Numbered from the stretch's first letter, positions 15,837 through 26,867 are shown. The stretch: 39,231 bases of DNA from an uncultured Eubacteriales bacterium (GCA_900316335.1 ONCN01000023.1:1-39231); one strand, 5' to 3'. The notes: a model not told the origin generated them from the letters alone. Translations and numbers: made by a program.

Positions 15837-16743
15837 TTACTTCTTCATGGCCACGGCCTGGCGGGCCTTGGCAGCAATGCCCTCGGGGGTGAGGCCGAAG
15901 TACTCGAGAACCGCGGCGGCAGTGCCGGAGCGGCCGAACTCGTCGTTCACGCCGTGACGGATCACGGGCACGGGGCAGGTGCCGGAGACAAGCTCCGCCA
16001 CAGCGCCGCCCAGACCGCCCAGGATATTGTGCTCCTCGGTGGTGACGATGGCGCCGGTCTCGCGGGCAGCCTTGAGGACCAGCTCTTCATCCAGGGGCTT
16101 GATGGTGTGCATGTCGATCACGCGGGCGGAAATGCCCTCGGCAGCCAGGATCTCTCTGGCCTTGAGCGCCATGCCGACCATGATGCCGGTGCCGATGATG
16201 GTGACGTCCTTGCCGTCAGCCAGGGTGATGCCCTTGCCCAGCTCGAACTTGTAGCCCTCGATCTCGTCGGTGAAGATCTCGGTGGCGGCGCGGGCCAGAC
16301 GCAGATAGGCGGGGCCCTCATAGTTGATGAGCGCCTCGACAGCCTGCTTCATCTCGTTGCCGGCGCAGGGGCAGCAGACCAGCATGCCGGGGATCTGGCG
16401 CATGAGGCCGAAGTCCTCGATGCACTGATGGGTCGCGCCGTCCTCGCCGACGGAGACGCCGCCGTGGGAGCCCACCACCGTGACGTTCAGGTGGGGGTAG
16501 CCGATGGAGTTGCGCACCTGCTCATAGGCGCGGCCGGAGGCAAAGATGGCGAAGGTGTTGGTGAAGGGCTTGAGGCCGCAGGTGGACATACCGGCGGCGA
16601 TGCCGGGGATACGCCGCGGCAAAGTGCTTACTCATGGTCGCGCCGGCCAGGTCCGCGTCGAGGACCACCAGCTGCGGGTATTTTTCCGCCAGCTCTACGA
16701 GGGCTTCGCCGTAGGCGGCGCGGGTCGCAATTTTACCTGCCAT
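15837..16743 (-). pseudogene. Transketolase C-terminal subunit, frameshifted
   Basis: The start codon at 16743 has a perfect GGAGGAG RBS and reads MAGKIATRAAYGEALVELAEKY and onward to KHFAAAYP. That is the normal opening of a split transketolase beta subunit. Near 16602-16612 the frame is lost, and the rest (IPGIAAGMSTCGLKPF to AVAMKK, ending at 15837) continues in another frame. Between FAAAYP and GIAAG, relatives have about 14 residues including GIAE-type sequence with the glutamate that activates thiamine diphosphate. Only one base is left of them here. So about 41 bases appear deleted, removing the catalytic glutamate and shifting frame. The remaining domains look intact, which suggests a recent event or an assembly error. 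Confidence 0.85.
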
Positions 16744-16744
16744 T

Positions 16745-17590
16745 TCAATTCTCCTCCAATTCTTTGATTTTCGCTTCGAGCTCAGCCTTGGCCTGGGCAA
16801 ACTGCTCGTCGTTGGGAGCCTTGCCGTGCCAGCCGGCCTGATTCTCCATAAAGGAGACGCCCTTACCCTTGACGGTGGCCATAAGGATGACCGTGGGCTG
16901 ACCCTTCACTTCTCTGGCCTCGGCCAGGGCAGCCAGGATCTGGTCGAAATCGTGGCCGTTGATCTTGATGACGTGCCAGTTGAAGGCCTCGAACTTCTTG
17001 TCCAGCGGCTCGGAGGGCATGACGTCGGCGGTCTTGCCGTCGATCTGCAGGCCGTTGACGTCCACAAAGACGCAGAGGTTATCCAGGTGCCACTTGGCAG
17101 CGGCCATGGCGGCCTCCCAGATCTGGCCCTCGGCGATCTCGCCGTCGCCGCAGATGGCGTAGGTGCGGTAGGTCTTGCCCTGGTGCTTGGCAGCCAGCGC
17201 CATGCCCACAGCGGTGGACAGGCCCTGACCCAGAGAGCCGGTAGACATATCCACGCCGGGCACATGTCTCATATCCGGGTGGCCGGAGAGGTGGGCCTTG
17301 ATCGACCGCAGAAGCTTCAGATCCTCGGTGGGGAAATAACCGCGCAGGGCCAGCACCGCGTACAGTGCCGGCGCGCAGTGACCCTTGGACAGGACGAAGC
17401 GATCCCGGTCGGGGCAATGGGGCTGGGTGGGGTCGATGTTCATCTCATTGAAATACAGGGTGGTCAGGGCGTCCATGCAGGACAACGAGCCGCCGGGATG
17501 GCCGGAGGACGCGGTATGCACAGCCTCCACAGCCAGCAGACGGGCCTTGTATGCCTGGATCGCAAGGTCTTTGCCGAACAGTTTTTCCAT
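16745..17590 (-). CDS. Transketolase N-terminal subunit (thiamine-diphosphate binding)
   Basis: A 281-residue alpha subunit of a two-gene transketolase, which transfers two-carbon units between sugar phosphates in the non-oxidative pentose phosphate pathway. ASSGHPGGSLSCMDALTTLYF, LSKGHCAPALYAVLA and GSLGQGLSTAVGMALA are present. GDGEIAEGQIWEA (from about 149) is the thiamine-diphosphate/magnesium motif. AAGGAAG lies 7 bases before ATG. Its stop is one base before the start of the beta subunit, which is broken here, so the enzyme may be inactive unless another copy exists. Confidence 0.95.
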   Translation of the reverse strand: MEKLFGKDLAIQAYKARLLAVEAVHTASSGHPGGSLSCMDALTTLYFNEMNIDPTQPHCPDRDRFVLSKGHCAPALYAVLALRGYFPTEDLKLLRSIKAHLSGHPDMRHVPGVDMSTGSLGQGLSTAVGMALAAKHQGKTYRTYAICGDGEIAEGQIWEAAMAAAKWHLDNLCVFVDVNGLQIDGKTADVMPSEPLDKKFEAFNWHVIKINGHDFDQILAALAEAREVKGQPTVILMATVKGKGVSFMENQAGWHGKAPNDEQFAQAKAELEAKIKELEEN

Positions 17591-17653
17591 GATATTCTTC
17601 CTTTGTATGTTAAATTTTGTTGCTCATACTTCAAACGGGGGGATCCCCGCTGT

Positions 17654-18841
17654 TTACTTACGCTTGGCCAGCGGCTCGCTGGCCTCCTGCGCCTGCTGCA
17701 GGCGGACGATGATCTGGTTGGAAACCAGAAAGCCCAGCGGCGTGAGGATCCAGCGGCCGCCCTCCTGCGTGAACAGGCCGCGCTCGGCCAGGGGCTGGAT
17801 CACGTTCAAAAGCGGCTCAAAGGGCATGAGATAGTTCTTCTCATACTCCTCGGGGCTGATGCCGCGGGTGGTCCGCAGGCGGAGCATGACGTACTCCCCT
17901 GCCCGCTCTCTGGGCGGGATGAGGTCGCACTCAGACAAAATGGGCACGTCCTGCTTGATGAGCCCGCGCACGTAGGTCTGGATGTCGGGCATATTGGTGT
18001 AGCGCTTGCCGGCAAAATCCGAGGCCGCGGCGGGGCCGAAGCCGATATATTCGTCGCCCAGCCAGTATTTGAGGTTGTGCCGCGACTCGTAGCCGGGCTT
18101 GGCAAAGTTGGAGATCTCATACTGGCGGTAGCCGTGCTCGGCCAGGATCTTCACCGCCTTGAGGTACATCTCGGCCTGGGTCTCGTCGGAGGGCAGATTG
18201 GCCTCGTCCTTGTAAGACCACAGAGGGGTGTTTTCCTCCACCTTGAGGCCGTAGCAGCTCATATGCTGGGGCCGCAGGCGCAGCACGTTCAAAAGGGTCT
18301 CCTCCCAGGCCAGGTTGGTCTGCGAGGGCAGGCCGTACATAAGGTCGAGCGAGATGTTGTCAAAGCCCGCGGCCCTGGCAAGCTCCACGGCCATGACCGC
18401 CTGGTCATAGGTGTGGGGGCGGCCCAGCTTTTTGAGCACGTCGTCGCGGTCGTTCTGCACGCCCAGAGACATCCGGTTGAAGCCCTCGGCGCGCAGCTTG
18501 CGCAAAAGCTGGTCGCTGACGCTGTCGGGGTTGGCCTCAAAGGTGACCTCGGCGTCCTTGTCCACACGGAAGCGGTGCTGGACCTCGGCAAAGATCCGGC
18601 GCAGGTTGTCCGCCCCGAAGAAGGACGGCGTGCCGCCGCCGAAATAGACGGTGTCCACCACGTAGTCCGTGGCCCGGGCGCCGGTCTCTTTAAAGTGGAT
18701 GGCAAGCGCCTGCATGTAGTTGTCCACCAGCCGCTTGTCCCGGCTGCCGCCGATGGAGTAAAAATCACAGTATTGGCATTTGCTCCGGCAGAAGGGGATG
18801 TGGATGTAAATGCCCAGGGTTTTCAGTTCGTCGTTTGGCAT
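17654..18841 (-). CDS. hemW: Radical SAM heme chaperone HemW
   Basis: A 395-residue radical SAM protein of the HemW family, long annotated as oxygen-independent coproporphyrinogen oxidase but better viewed as a heme carrier or insertion factor. The iron-sulfur motif is Cys18-x3-Cys22-x2-Cys25 in IPFCRSKCQYCDF. VYFGGGTPSFF, MSLGVQNDRDDVLKKLGRPH and QYEISNFAKPGYESRHNLKYW follow. The extra cysteine before C18 found in true HemN-type enzymes is not obvious. Start ATG 18841 (GGAG 7 bases upstream) is chosen over a long upstream extension that lies inside lepA. lepA-hemW is a conserved pair. Confidence 0.93.
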   Translation of the reverse strand: MPNDELKTLGIYIHIPFCRSKCQYCDFYSIGGSRDKRLVDNYMQALAIHFKETGARATDYVVDTVYFGGGTPSFFGADNLRRIFAEVQHRFRVDKDAEVTFEANPDSVSDQLLRKLRAEGFNRMSLGVQNDRDDVLKKLGRPHTYDQAVMAVELARAAGFDNISLDLMYGLPSQTNLAWEETLLNVLRLRPQHMSCYGLKVEENTPLWSYKDEANLPSDETQAEMYLKAVKILAEHGYRQYEISNFAKPGYESRHNLKYWLGDEYIGFGPAAASDFAGKRYTNMPDIQTYVRGLIKQDVPILSECDLIPPRERAGEYVMLRLRTTRGISPEEYEKNYLMPFEPLLNVIQPLAERGLFTQEGGRWILTPLGFLVSNQIIVRLQQAQEASEPLAKRK

Positions 18842-18867
18842 AGTCTTCTCCAATGGATGCTTGTGCG

Positions 18868-20673
<1,806 letters not shown>

Positions 20674-20685
20674 GGTTTCACCTGC

Positions 20686-21078
20686 CTATTTCTTGTTCAG
20701 ATCCTGCTTGATCTGGGTGGTGGAAATCTCCGGCGTGCGGGGCAGATAGACCACCTCGCACTGCTCCTTGAGGAAGTCGAACTTGCCGGCCCAGTCGTCG
20801 CCCATGACGAAGGTGTCCACATGGTATTCCTTCACATCGGTGCGCTTCTGCTCCCAGTTTTCCTCGGGGATGACCAGATCCACGTAGCGGATGGCCTCGA
20901 GAAGCTGCTTGCGCTCGGCATAGGTGAAATAGCACTTCTTCTGCTTTTCGTTCCAGTTGAACTCGTCGGTGGAAAGGGCCACAATGAGATAGTCGCCCAG
21001 GGCCTTGGCCCGGCGCAGCAGGTTGATGTGGCCATAGTGCAGAAGGTCAAAGGTGCCGTAGGTGATCACACGTTTCAT
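20686..21078 (-). CDS. tagD: Glycerol-3-phosphate cytidylyltransferase (TagD/TarD family)
   Basis: A 130-residue nucleotidyltransferase that makes CDP-glycerol from CTP and glycerol-3-phosphate, the donor for teichoic-acid-like glycerophosphate. YGTFDLLHYGHINLL (7-21) carries the HxGH motif (His14-Tyr-Gly-His17). FVMGDDWAGKFDFL and RTPEISTTQI near the C-terminus complete the active site. Length is typical. The start overlaps the TagB-like stop by 4 bases (ATGA). Confidence 0.95.
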   Translation of the reverse strand: MKRVITYGTFDLLHYGHINLLRRAKALGDYLIVALSTDEFNWNEKQKKCYFTYAERKQLLEAIRYVDLVIPEENWEQKRTDVKEYHVDTFVMGDDWAGKFDFLKEQCEVVYLPRTPEISTTQIKQDLNKK

Positions 21079-22127
21079 ATTGTTTCTCCTTTGATGAGGT
21101 TTAAAATCAGATCCGCGCAGCGGCGGGCGGCCCCGCCATCCTCTGCAAAGCCGTTTTCGGCGGCAAAGTCGGCCCAGGCCCGGTTTTCGTCCGGCAAAGA
21201 GAGGATCGTCTGTACAAGCGCGTCGTTGTCGTCCGCGCCGGGGAAGGGCAGGCGGTCGAGCGGGAAGTAGAAGTTGCGATCCCCGGCATAGGCCGCAGCG
21301 TCGGGCGTAAAGCGCACCACGGGTCTGCCGGACAGGGCGTAGTCGAACATGGACGAGGAATAGTCGGTGATCAGAAGCTCTGCCGCAACCAAAAGCTCCT
21401 GCATATCGGGGTACATCGTGGCGTCGACCACGCGGACCCCGTCATAGGCAAAGAGGCGCTCGGACTGGTCCGCCACGTTGGGATGCAGGCGCACAAGCAC
21501 CGTCCAGGCCCCGCCGAAGCGGGACTCGCAGGCAAGGCGCACCCGCTCGGCATCCAGGCAATAGGCGCCGGTGGAGCGGTCTGCGCGGAAGGTGGGCGCA
21601 TAGAGTGCCAGACGCCGGCCAACATCCAGGCCGAGGGCGCGGCACACCTTTTCTCGGGTTTCGCCCTTGGGGGCAAAGAAGACGTCGTTGCGGGGCGTGC
21701 CGGTCTCGAGCACCTTGCCGTCGTACCAGAAGCTGGTTTGATACAGCCCGGTCATAAACCGGCTGCCGGAGATGATCAGATCGCACTGCTTTGCGTCGCT
21801 CTTGCAGGCGCGGATATAGTCCGGCTCCAGATGGGCCTCGGCGTCGCGCTCGATGCGCTTGAGGGCAAAGCCGTGCCAGGTCTGCAAATAGAACTGACCG
21901 GGCTTTTTGATGGTTTCATACTTGCGGCAGTTGTCCACCCAGACGCGCGCCGTGGCAAGCGCGCGCAGCTTGGCAAGGCCGGTGTTGGGCACCGCGCGCA
22001 CGCCCTGCGGCAGGCTTTTGGCCTCGGTCTCGTTTTTGACCAGCCAGCACAGATCCAGCCGCTGGCCGGAGGCCAGAAGCGCCTCGCAGATGGCCTTGGG
22101 GCTGTCGGAATAGCCGCGGCCCGACAT
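21075..22127 (-). CDS. CDP-glycerol glycerophosphotransferase (TagB/TagF family)
   Basis: A 350-residue enzyme of the Glyphos_transf family that transfers glycerophosphate from CDP-glycerol to a lipid-linked sugar. The motifs are LQTWHGFALKRIERDA (about 82-97), ISGSRFMTGLY, TGTPRNDVFF, LYAPTFRAD, RLHPNV and ADLLITDYSSSMFDYAL-like LLITDYSSSMFDYALSGRP. ATG 22127 is chosen because AGGAGG then lies 6 bases upstream; ATG 22133 touches the RBS. The usual ~25-30 residue basic N-terminal lead before GxGYSDSPKAI is absent. The upstream flippase reads through into this gene in another frame, so a past indel at this junction is likely. Confidence 0.9.
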   Translation of the reverse strand: MSGRGYSDSPKAICEALLASGQRLDLCWLVKNETEAKSLPQGVRAVPNTGLAKLRALATARVWVDNCRKYETIKKPGQFYLQTWHGFALKRIERDAEAHLEPDYIRACKSDAKQCDLIISGSRFMTGLYQTSFWYDGKVLETGTPRNDVFFAPKGETREKVCRALGLDVGRRLALYAPTFRADRSTGAYCLDAERVRLACESRFGGAWTVLVRLHPNVADQSERLFAYDGVRVVDATMYPDMQELLVAAELLITDYSSSMFDYALSGRPVVRFTPDAAAYAGDRNFYFPLDRLPFPGADDNDALVQTILSLPDENRAWADFAAENGFAEDGGAARRCADLILNLIKGETI

Positions 22128-23409
22128 GGGCATCCTCCTTCAGGCGGTCCCGGTGCAGCCAGATGACGACCAGGCGGTAGCACAAAATCAAGGTCTCAGC
22201 CACAGACATGGCAGCGCCGAGGGTGATCATATTCATGTTGCCGGTGAAGTACAAGATCGCAAGGTTGACCAGATGGAGCACCGAGCCGAAGATCGTGGAG
22301 TAGTTGGCGTGCTTGGCCAGGCCCATGCTGGAGAGCATGGGGAAGCCGCAGATATAGCTGGGCAGGATGACCACAGCCGTGGGCAGCATGACCCGCAGCA
22401 CGTCGCCGGCGCCCGTCAGGTCTTTGCCGAAGAACCAGGCGCAGAAGGGCCGGGCAAAGATGAAGACCACCGCGCAGAAGGCGAAGATCAGGGGCTCCAT
22501 GATCAGAAGGACCTTTTTGACCAGCTTATAGTCGTGGTTTTTGACCATATACGGATACAGGCTGTCAGAAAGCGGCGACAGCGCCTGCTTGCCGGTGGTC
22601 ATAAGCTTATCTGCAGCGGTATAGTAGCCGCGCACCGTGCTGGCTGTGGGGGCCACGATGTCCAAAATCACGGTGTTGAGCGCGGAATAGGCTGTGGTGG
22701 CAAAGCGGGAGAGGAAAAACACGGACGACTGCTTCATGCGCAGCCACACGTCCGCCAGGCTGACCCGGCACAGCCGCACGCCCAGCCGCTTTTTCGCGTC
22801 GATAAAGCAGGCGACCACGGCCACCAGGTTGCCAATGGCGGTGAGGATGGGGATGACCGGCAGATCCTCCGGCTTTTTGAGGAAGAGGAAGATGCCCAGC
22901 GTGGAAAACGCGCGGATGCAGACCGTGCGGATGGTGATGGCGGACATCTTTTCCAGCCCGCGGTAGAGGAAATCCGGCAGCAGCGCGTTGATGGCCGTGC
23001 CGATGAAAAACAGGCTGTAAAAGCCAAATCTGCCCTTCCAGGCGTCGATCACCTGGCAGAGTGCAAACAGCACCAGGACCGACACCGCGCACAAGGCCAG
23101 CTTGCACCAGGTCACGGCGGTCAGAACCACGTTCAGCCGGTCATGGTCCCGGCGGAAGCGGGAGACCTCCTCCGTGGCGGAGAGCAGGAAGCCAAAGTCG
23201 ATGAAAAGCTGGAAATACACCATGATCGCCATGGCAACGCCCAACTGGCCGTAGCCGTCAACGCCGCCGCTGGTGAGCACCCTGGCTTCATAGGGCACCA
23301 CCATCAGCGAGAGAAAATAGTTGGAGAAGGTCAGCAGATACAGCATCAGGGTATTCCAGGCCAGAACGCCCTTTTTGTTGGATAGAAGTTGTTTGAGTTT
23401 GTTGATCAC
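21916..23409 (-). CDS. Polysaccharide flippase (Wzx/RfbX type) with out-of-frame C-terminal tail
   Basis: A multi-pass membrane protein of the oligosaccharide flippase superfamily, about 497 residues from GTG 23409. The first ~425 residues form roughly 12 hydrophobic segments starting YLLTFSNYFLSLMVVPYEARVL and including GYYTAADKLMTTGKQAL. It should move undecaprenyl-linked repeat units across the membrane. GTG 23409 overlaps the previous stop as GTGA. The last ~70 residues are Arg/Gly/Ala-rich, hydrophilic and lie over the TagB-like gene in another frame. They look like read-through rather than protein; a frameshift or a lost stop is likely. Confidence 0.88.
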   Translation of the reverse strand: MINKLKQLLSNKKGVLAWNTLMLYLLTFSNYFLSLMVVPYEARVLTSGGVDGYGQLGVAMAIMVYFQLFIDFGFLLSATEEVSRFRRDHDRLNVVLTAVTWCKLALCAVSVLVLFALCQVIDAWKGRFGFYSLFFIGTAINALLPDFLYRGLEKMSAITIRTVCIRAFSTLGIFLFLKKPEDLPVIPILTAIGNLVAVVACFIDAKKRLGVRLCRVSLADVWLRMKQSSVFFLSRFATTAYSALNTVILDIVAPTASTVRGYYTAADKLMTTGKQALSPLSDSLYPYMVKNHDYKLVKKVLLIMEPLIFAFCAVVFIFARPFCAWFFGKDLTGAGDVLRVMLPTAVVILPSYICGFPMLSSMGLAKHANYSTIFGSVLHLVNLAILYFTGNMNMITLGAAMSVAETLILCYRLVVIWLHRDRLKEDAHVGPRLFRQPQGHLRGASGLRPAAGSVLAGQKRDRGQKPAAGRARGAQHRPCQAARACHGARLGGQLPQV

Positions 23410-24419
23410 TTGGTTTCGTTCCTCACTGGTTTGATCGACCGCAAAAGGGCGGTCGCACGGAAGATGGCGCGGGCAGCCTTGTAGTGTCGGCCCTCGAGCA
23501 GCTTCAAGAGCAGCAGCTTCTTCCGGCCAAGGCGGCGAAGCTCCGCCACGCTGCGATAGTCGGGGTAATGGGTTTGGAGATAGGCGACAAAGTCGGGCAG
23601 ATAGTCCGCCTTGGGATCCGCCATCAAAACGCGGCGGGCCGCCTGGATGGCGTTGTCCACGCTCAGCACGCAAAGCCAGGCGCGGTGCGTCTCAAGCGCG
23701 CCCTGGGCCTCATAATAGGCGCGCACGGTCTCGAGCGCGTCCAAAATCTCCAGGTTGCGGCGCAGATTGGCGTTTCGCATGATCGAGCCCTGGCGCTGAT
23801 AATAGAAATAGAGCACGTCCGGGATCTGCACGATCTGCCCCGCGCGAAGCAGCGCCTTGGGCGTGGTGCAAAGATCCTCATACCACACCCGGGCCGGGAA
23901 ACGGATGGTGCCGTCTGCAAACAGGCTGCGGTGCCACAGGCGGAAGCAGGCGCTGGGCGAGTCAAGCAGCAGCTCAGGGTCGGTCGCAAGACTCTGCGGC
24001 GCGCCCGTCACGGCGGACTGCCGCGGCTCGGACGGTAGGATGCCCTGCTCGGTCTCATAGCAGAAGTCGAAGACGATCATCTTCGCCTCGGTGTGATGAA
24101 GCTGCCGGGCGAGGGTCTCAAGCGTGTTGGGGGCGATGCGGTCGTCGCTGTCAACAAACAGCAGCCATTCGCCCCGGGCGGCCTCGATGCCGGTGTTGCG
24201 CGCCGCGCCCAGGCCGCCGTTTTGCTGGTGGATCACCCGGACCAGGTCCGGGTGGGCGGCGGCGTAGTCGTCGCACAGCGCGCCGCTTTTGCCGTCGGTG
24301 GAGCCGTCGTCCACCAGAATGATCTCGTCGTCCTCCAGCTTTTGGGCAAGGATGGAGGACATACAGGTCCCCAGATAGTCGGCCACGTTGTAGACCGGGA
24401 CCACGATGCTAAATCTCAT
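23406..24419 (-). CDS. Family 2 glycosyltransferase (GT-A fold), second copy
   Basis: A 337-residue GT-A fold enzyme. FSIVVPVYNVADYL at the start, IILVDDGSTDGKS, GLGAARNTGIEAARGEWLLFVDSDD (about 70-94; DSDD is the metal/nucleotide motif) define the family. The second half matches the next-upstream glycosyltransferase (SxxxRLWxRSLF, RVWYEDLCTT, GSIMRNANLRRNLEILDA), so the two are paralogues. The sugar is not readable. It is cytoplasmic and adds sugars to the lipid-linked repeat. AAGGA in the upstream gene end serves as RBS. Confidence 0.93.
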   Translation of the reverse strand: MRFSIVVPVYNVADYLGTCMSSILAQKLEDDEIILVDDGSTDGKSGALCDDYAAAHPDLVRVIHQQNGGLGAARNTGIEAARGEWLLFVDSDDRIAPNTLETLARQLHHTEAKMIVFDFCYETEQGILPSEPRQSAVTGAPQSLATDPELLLDSPSACFRLWHRSLFADGTIRFPARVWYEDLCTTPKALLRAGQIVQIPDVLYFYYQRQGSIMRNANLRRNLEILDALETVRAYYEAQGALETHRAWLCVLSVDNAIQAARRVLMADPKADYLPDFVAYLQTHYPDYRSVAELRRLGRKKLLLLKLLEGRHYKAARAIFRATALLRSIKPVRNETK

Positions 24420-24421
24420 AC

Positions 24422-25393
24422 TTATCCTTTCAAGCGGAACAGCAGCCGCAGCAGACGATAGTGCCGCCCCTCCACCAGCTTGAGCGCAAGGCGCTTGAGC
24501 CCGGGCAGACGGGGCAGGTAGCGGTTTTCCCGCCAGCGGGGGAAGTGCTCCTGCGTATAGGCGGCAAACTCCGCCAGAAGCGGCGAGGCGGGATCCGCCC
24601 TTGCCACACGGACTGAGGCGGCCAGAAGCACATGCTGGACCGTGAGCGCACAGAGCTCCGCTTCATATTGGTCATACAGCCCCTCGGCGCGATACCAGGA
24701 CAGGATGTCATCCATGGCGTCCAGGATCTCCCGGTTGCGGGAGAGCTTGGCGCTGTTCATGATCGAGCCGGGGCGGCTGAGATAGTCATACAGGTGCTCC
24801 GGCAGCACGCGGATGCCGGAGGCCAGCGCAAGCAGCTTGGTCGTGGTGCGGATGTCTTCATACCAGACGCGGGAGGGATAGGTGATGCCGTTCTCCACAA
24901 AGAGGCTGCGGCGCCACAGACGCATCCAGGCGGACGGCAGCTCAAGCAGATAGTCCGGCGCGTCAGCCAGACGGAAGGGGCCTCTGCCCTGCCACAAATT
25001 GGGCTGCGGCGTCGGCGGGTCAGAGCCGTTGTCGGCCCGGAAGCCGAAGGCGTAGATCTCCGCGTCGCCCTCGCGCGCGGCCTGCTTTAAGACCGCAAGC
25101 GCGTCGGAGGTCAGCTTATCGTCGCTGTCCACAAACAAAAGCCAGTCGCCCTTGGCCGCGGCGATGCCGGTGTTGCGCGCCGCGCCCAGGCCGCCGTTTT
25201 CCTGGTGGATGACTCGGATGAGGTCCGGCCGGGCGGCGGCGTAATCGTCGCACAGCTTGCCGCAGCCGTCGTCGGAGCCGTCGTCCACCAAAATGATCTC
25301 ACACGCGGCGGTGTCGTTTGCCAGGATAGAGGCCACGCAGCCGGGCAGATAATCCTCCACCCGGTAGACCGGCACGATCACACTAAGGAGCAT
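24422..25393 (-). CDS. Family 2 glycosyltransferase, first copy
   Basis: A 323-residue enzyme from ATG 25393, starting MLLSVIVPVYRVEDYLPGC. Motifs are IILVDDGSDDG, GLGAARNTGIAAAKGDWLLFVDSDD and RVWYEDIRTTTK. It parallels the following glycosyltransferase along its length, pointing to tandem duplication. The start overlaps the stop of the Wzy-like gene by 11 bases. An earlier in-frame ATG (25405) has its RBS too close, so 25393 is preferred. The product should extend the same lipid-linked unit. Confidence 0.92.
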   Translation of the reverse strand: MLLSVIVPVYRVEDYLPGCVASILANDTAACEIILVDDGSDDGCGKLCDDYAAARPDLIRVIHQENGGLGAARNTGIAAAKGDWLLFVDSDDKLTSDALAVLKQAAREGDAEIYAFGFRADNGSDPPTPQPNLWQGRGPFRLADAPDYLLELPSAWMRLWRRSLFVENGITYPSRVWYEDIRTTTKLLALASGIRVLPEHLYDYLSRPGSIMNSAKLSRNREILDAMDDILSWYRAEGLYDQYEAELCALTVQHVLLAASVRVARADPASPLLAEFAAYTQEHFPRWRENRYLPRLPGLKRLALKLVEGRHYRLLRLLFRLKG

Positions 25394-26852
25394 AGGTTTT
25401 GCCATCCTTTCCGCTGTGATACCACAGCCCCGCAAGGGTCAGGCCAAGATAGACCGAAGCATTGTTGCGCCGCAGCACCGAGACCGTCGCCCAGGCATAG
25501 CACAGAGCAATGGCAAAGGCGCAGGCAAAGGCACAGAAGCCAGGGGTGAAGACGTCCTTTGGCGCACGCCCCAGGGCGATCAGCGCCCGCAGGGCAAACA
25601 GAAGCAAAAAGCACACGATGAGCCCGAGCCCCACCAGGCCGCAGAGATAGTAGACGCCGTGGAAATCGTTTTCCGGGTCAAAGGTCTCGGTGCCGGGGTG
25701 CCATTGGTCCTTGGCAAAGTCATACAGCTCGGTCTTTTGGCGCATGAGGCCGAGCTCAAGCCCGAAAAAGCGGGCAGAATGGGGCGCGTCTTCCATCAAC
25801 AGGCGGCAGCCGCTGAGCAGCATGGTGCGCCGGTCGAAGATCTCACCCACCTTTAAGGAGTTGTGATACTGCCGGGCGACCCGCTCCAGACCGAAGCGGT
25901 CCACCAGGGCCTGCAGGTAGAAGTGATACGCCGCAGCCAGAGCCTGCGGATCGTCGGTCTCGGTCTGCTCCTCCGTGACGCCGTAGGGCGCGACGGCGGC
26001 GTAGATCCGATCCTGCTTGGTCTGGACGTTTTGGTCCAGAGTCTTCTGGTTTTTCACCATGGGCGACACCGGGATCAAAGCCAAAAAAACCAGCGCGCAG
26101 CAAAGCACGGCCACCGCCTGGCGGCGGCGAGCCTTGCCCATCAGAAGCAGGCACAGCGCCATGCCGACGCCTGCCGCGGCCAGCGACAGATAGGCAAGCC
26201 TGGTGCCGCAGAAAAACAGCAGGCCAAAGCTCAAAAGGCAGGTCCCCACAAGCGGCAGCAGGCGGCCTTCAAACCGCTCCAGCGCAAAATAGATGGCAAT
26301 GGGGCACAGGATGCTCAAAATGGCGCTCTGGCTGTTGGCCCAGATGAACCAGCCCAGCACGCCGATATTCTTGTTGGAATAGGTGTGCGGGTCGGTCCCG
26401 GTGAGGGTAGCAAGCAGCTCCACCAGGAGGATGACGCCGAGATTGACCATCAGGCCCGTAAGCATGGCCTTGTAGGAGCGGCTGTTTTGCTTTAAAAAGG
26501 TGATAAAGCACAAGGCCGTGGCCGGCATGAGGAAGATGCGCATCTGCTCGGTCAGATCCTCCAGGGGGTCCAGGTAGCCCATGGCGCGGCAGCTCAGCAC
26601 GTGGCCGATCAGATACAGCAGCACAACGCCGCCTCCGCAAAGGTACACCCACTTGCGGTCGCTCAAAACGAAGCCCAGAAGCAGCATCAGGGCCAGAAGC
26701 AGCATCCGCGCGAACATCGTGACGCCGTTTGGGATCTCAAGCTGCTGCTGCCAATAGCCCAGCACGTCCAGGAGCGGCTGCATCACGCAAAACAGCAGGA
26801 TCATCAGCGGCAGCATTTTTTTCAATTGTTGCTTGGAATATACTGCCTTCAC
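25383..26852 (-). CDS. O-antigen ligase/polymerase-like membrane protein, second copy
   Basis: A 489-residue polytopic protein with about 11 membrane segments and a large extracellular loop, the layout of Wzy polymerases and O-antigen ligases. Segments shared with the upstream paralogue are QPLLDVLGYWQQ near the start, TDPHTYSNKNIGVLGWFIW and ANSQSAIL. PENDFHGVYYLCGLVGLG sits at the end of the outer loop, and SVLRRNNASVYLGLTLAGLWY at the C-terminus. It should polymerise or attach repeat units outside the membrane. The start is GTG 26852 with AAGGAAGGG upstream, 15 bases after the previous stop. Confidence 0.85.
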   Translation of the reverse strand: MKAVYSKQQLKKMLPLMILLFCVMQPLLDVLGYWQQQLEIPNGVTMFARMLLLALMLLLGFVLSDRKWVYLCGGGVVLLYLIGHVLSCRAMGYLDPLEDLTEQMRIFLMPATALCFITFLKQNSRSYKAMLTGLMVNLGVILLVELLATLTGTDPHTYSNKNIGVLGWFIWANSQSAILSILCPIAIYFALERFEGRLLPLVGTCLLSFGLLFFCGTRLAYLSLAAAGVGMALCLLLMGKARRRQAVAVLCCALVFLALIPVSPMVKNQKTLDQNVQTKQDRIYAAVAPYGVTEEQTETDDPQALAAAYHFYLQALVDRFGLERVARQYHNSLKVGEIFDRRTMLLSGCRLLMEDAPHSARFFGLELGLMRQKTELYDFAKDQWHPGTETFDPENDFHGVYYLCGLVGLGLIVCFLLLFALRALIALGRAPKDVFTPGFCAFACAFAIALCYAWATVSVLRRNNASVYLGLTLAGLWYHSGKDGKTYAP

Positions 26853-26867
26853 AGCGGTTCCCTTCCT

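Noticed and set aside
17591-17653. Possible promoter or terminator between hemW and the transketolase genes
   Set aside because: The best -35/-10 pair (TTGAAG and TAACAT) is weak and would start transcription on the RBS. The CGGGGATCCCCCG palindrome has no loop or T-run.
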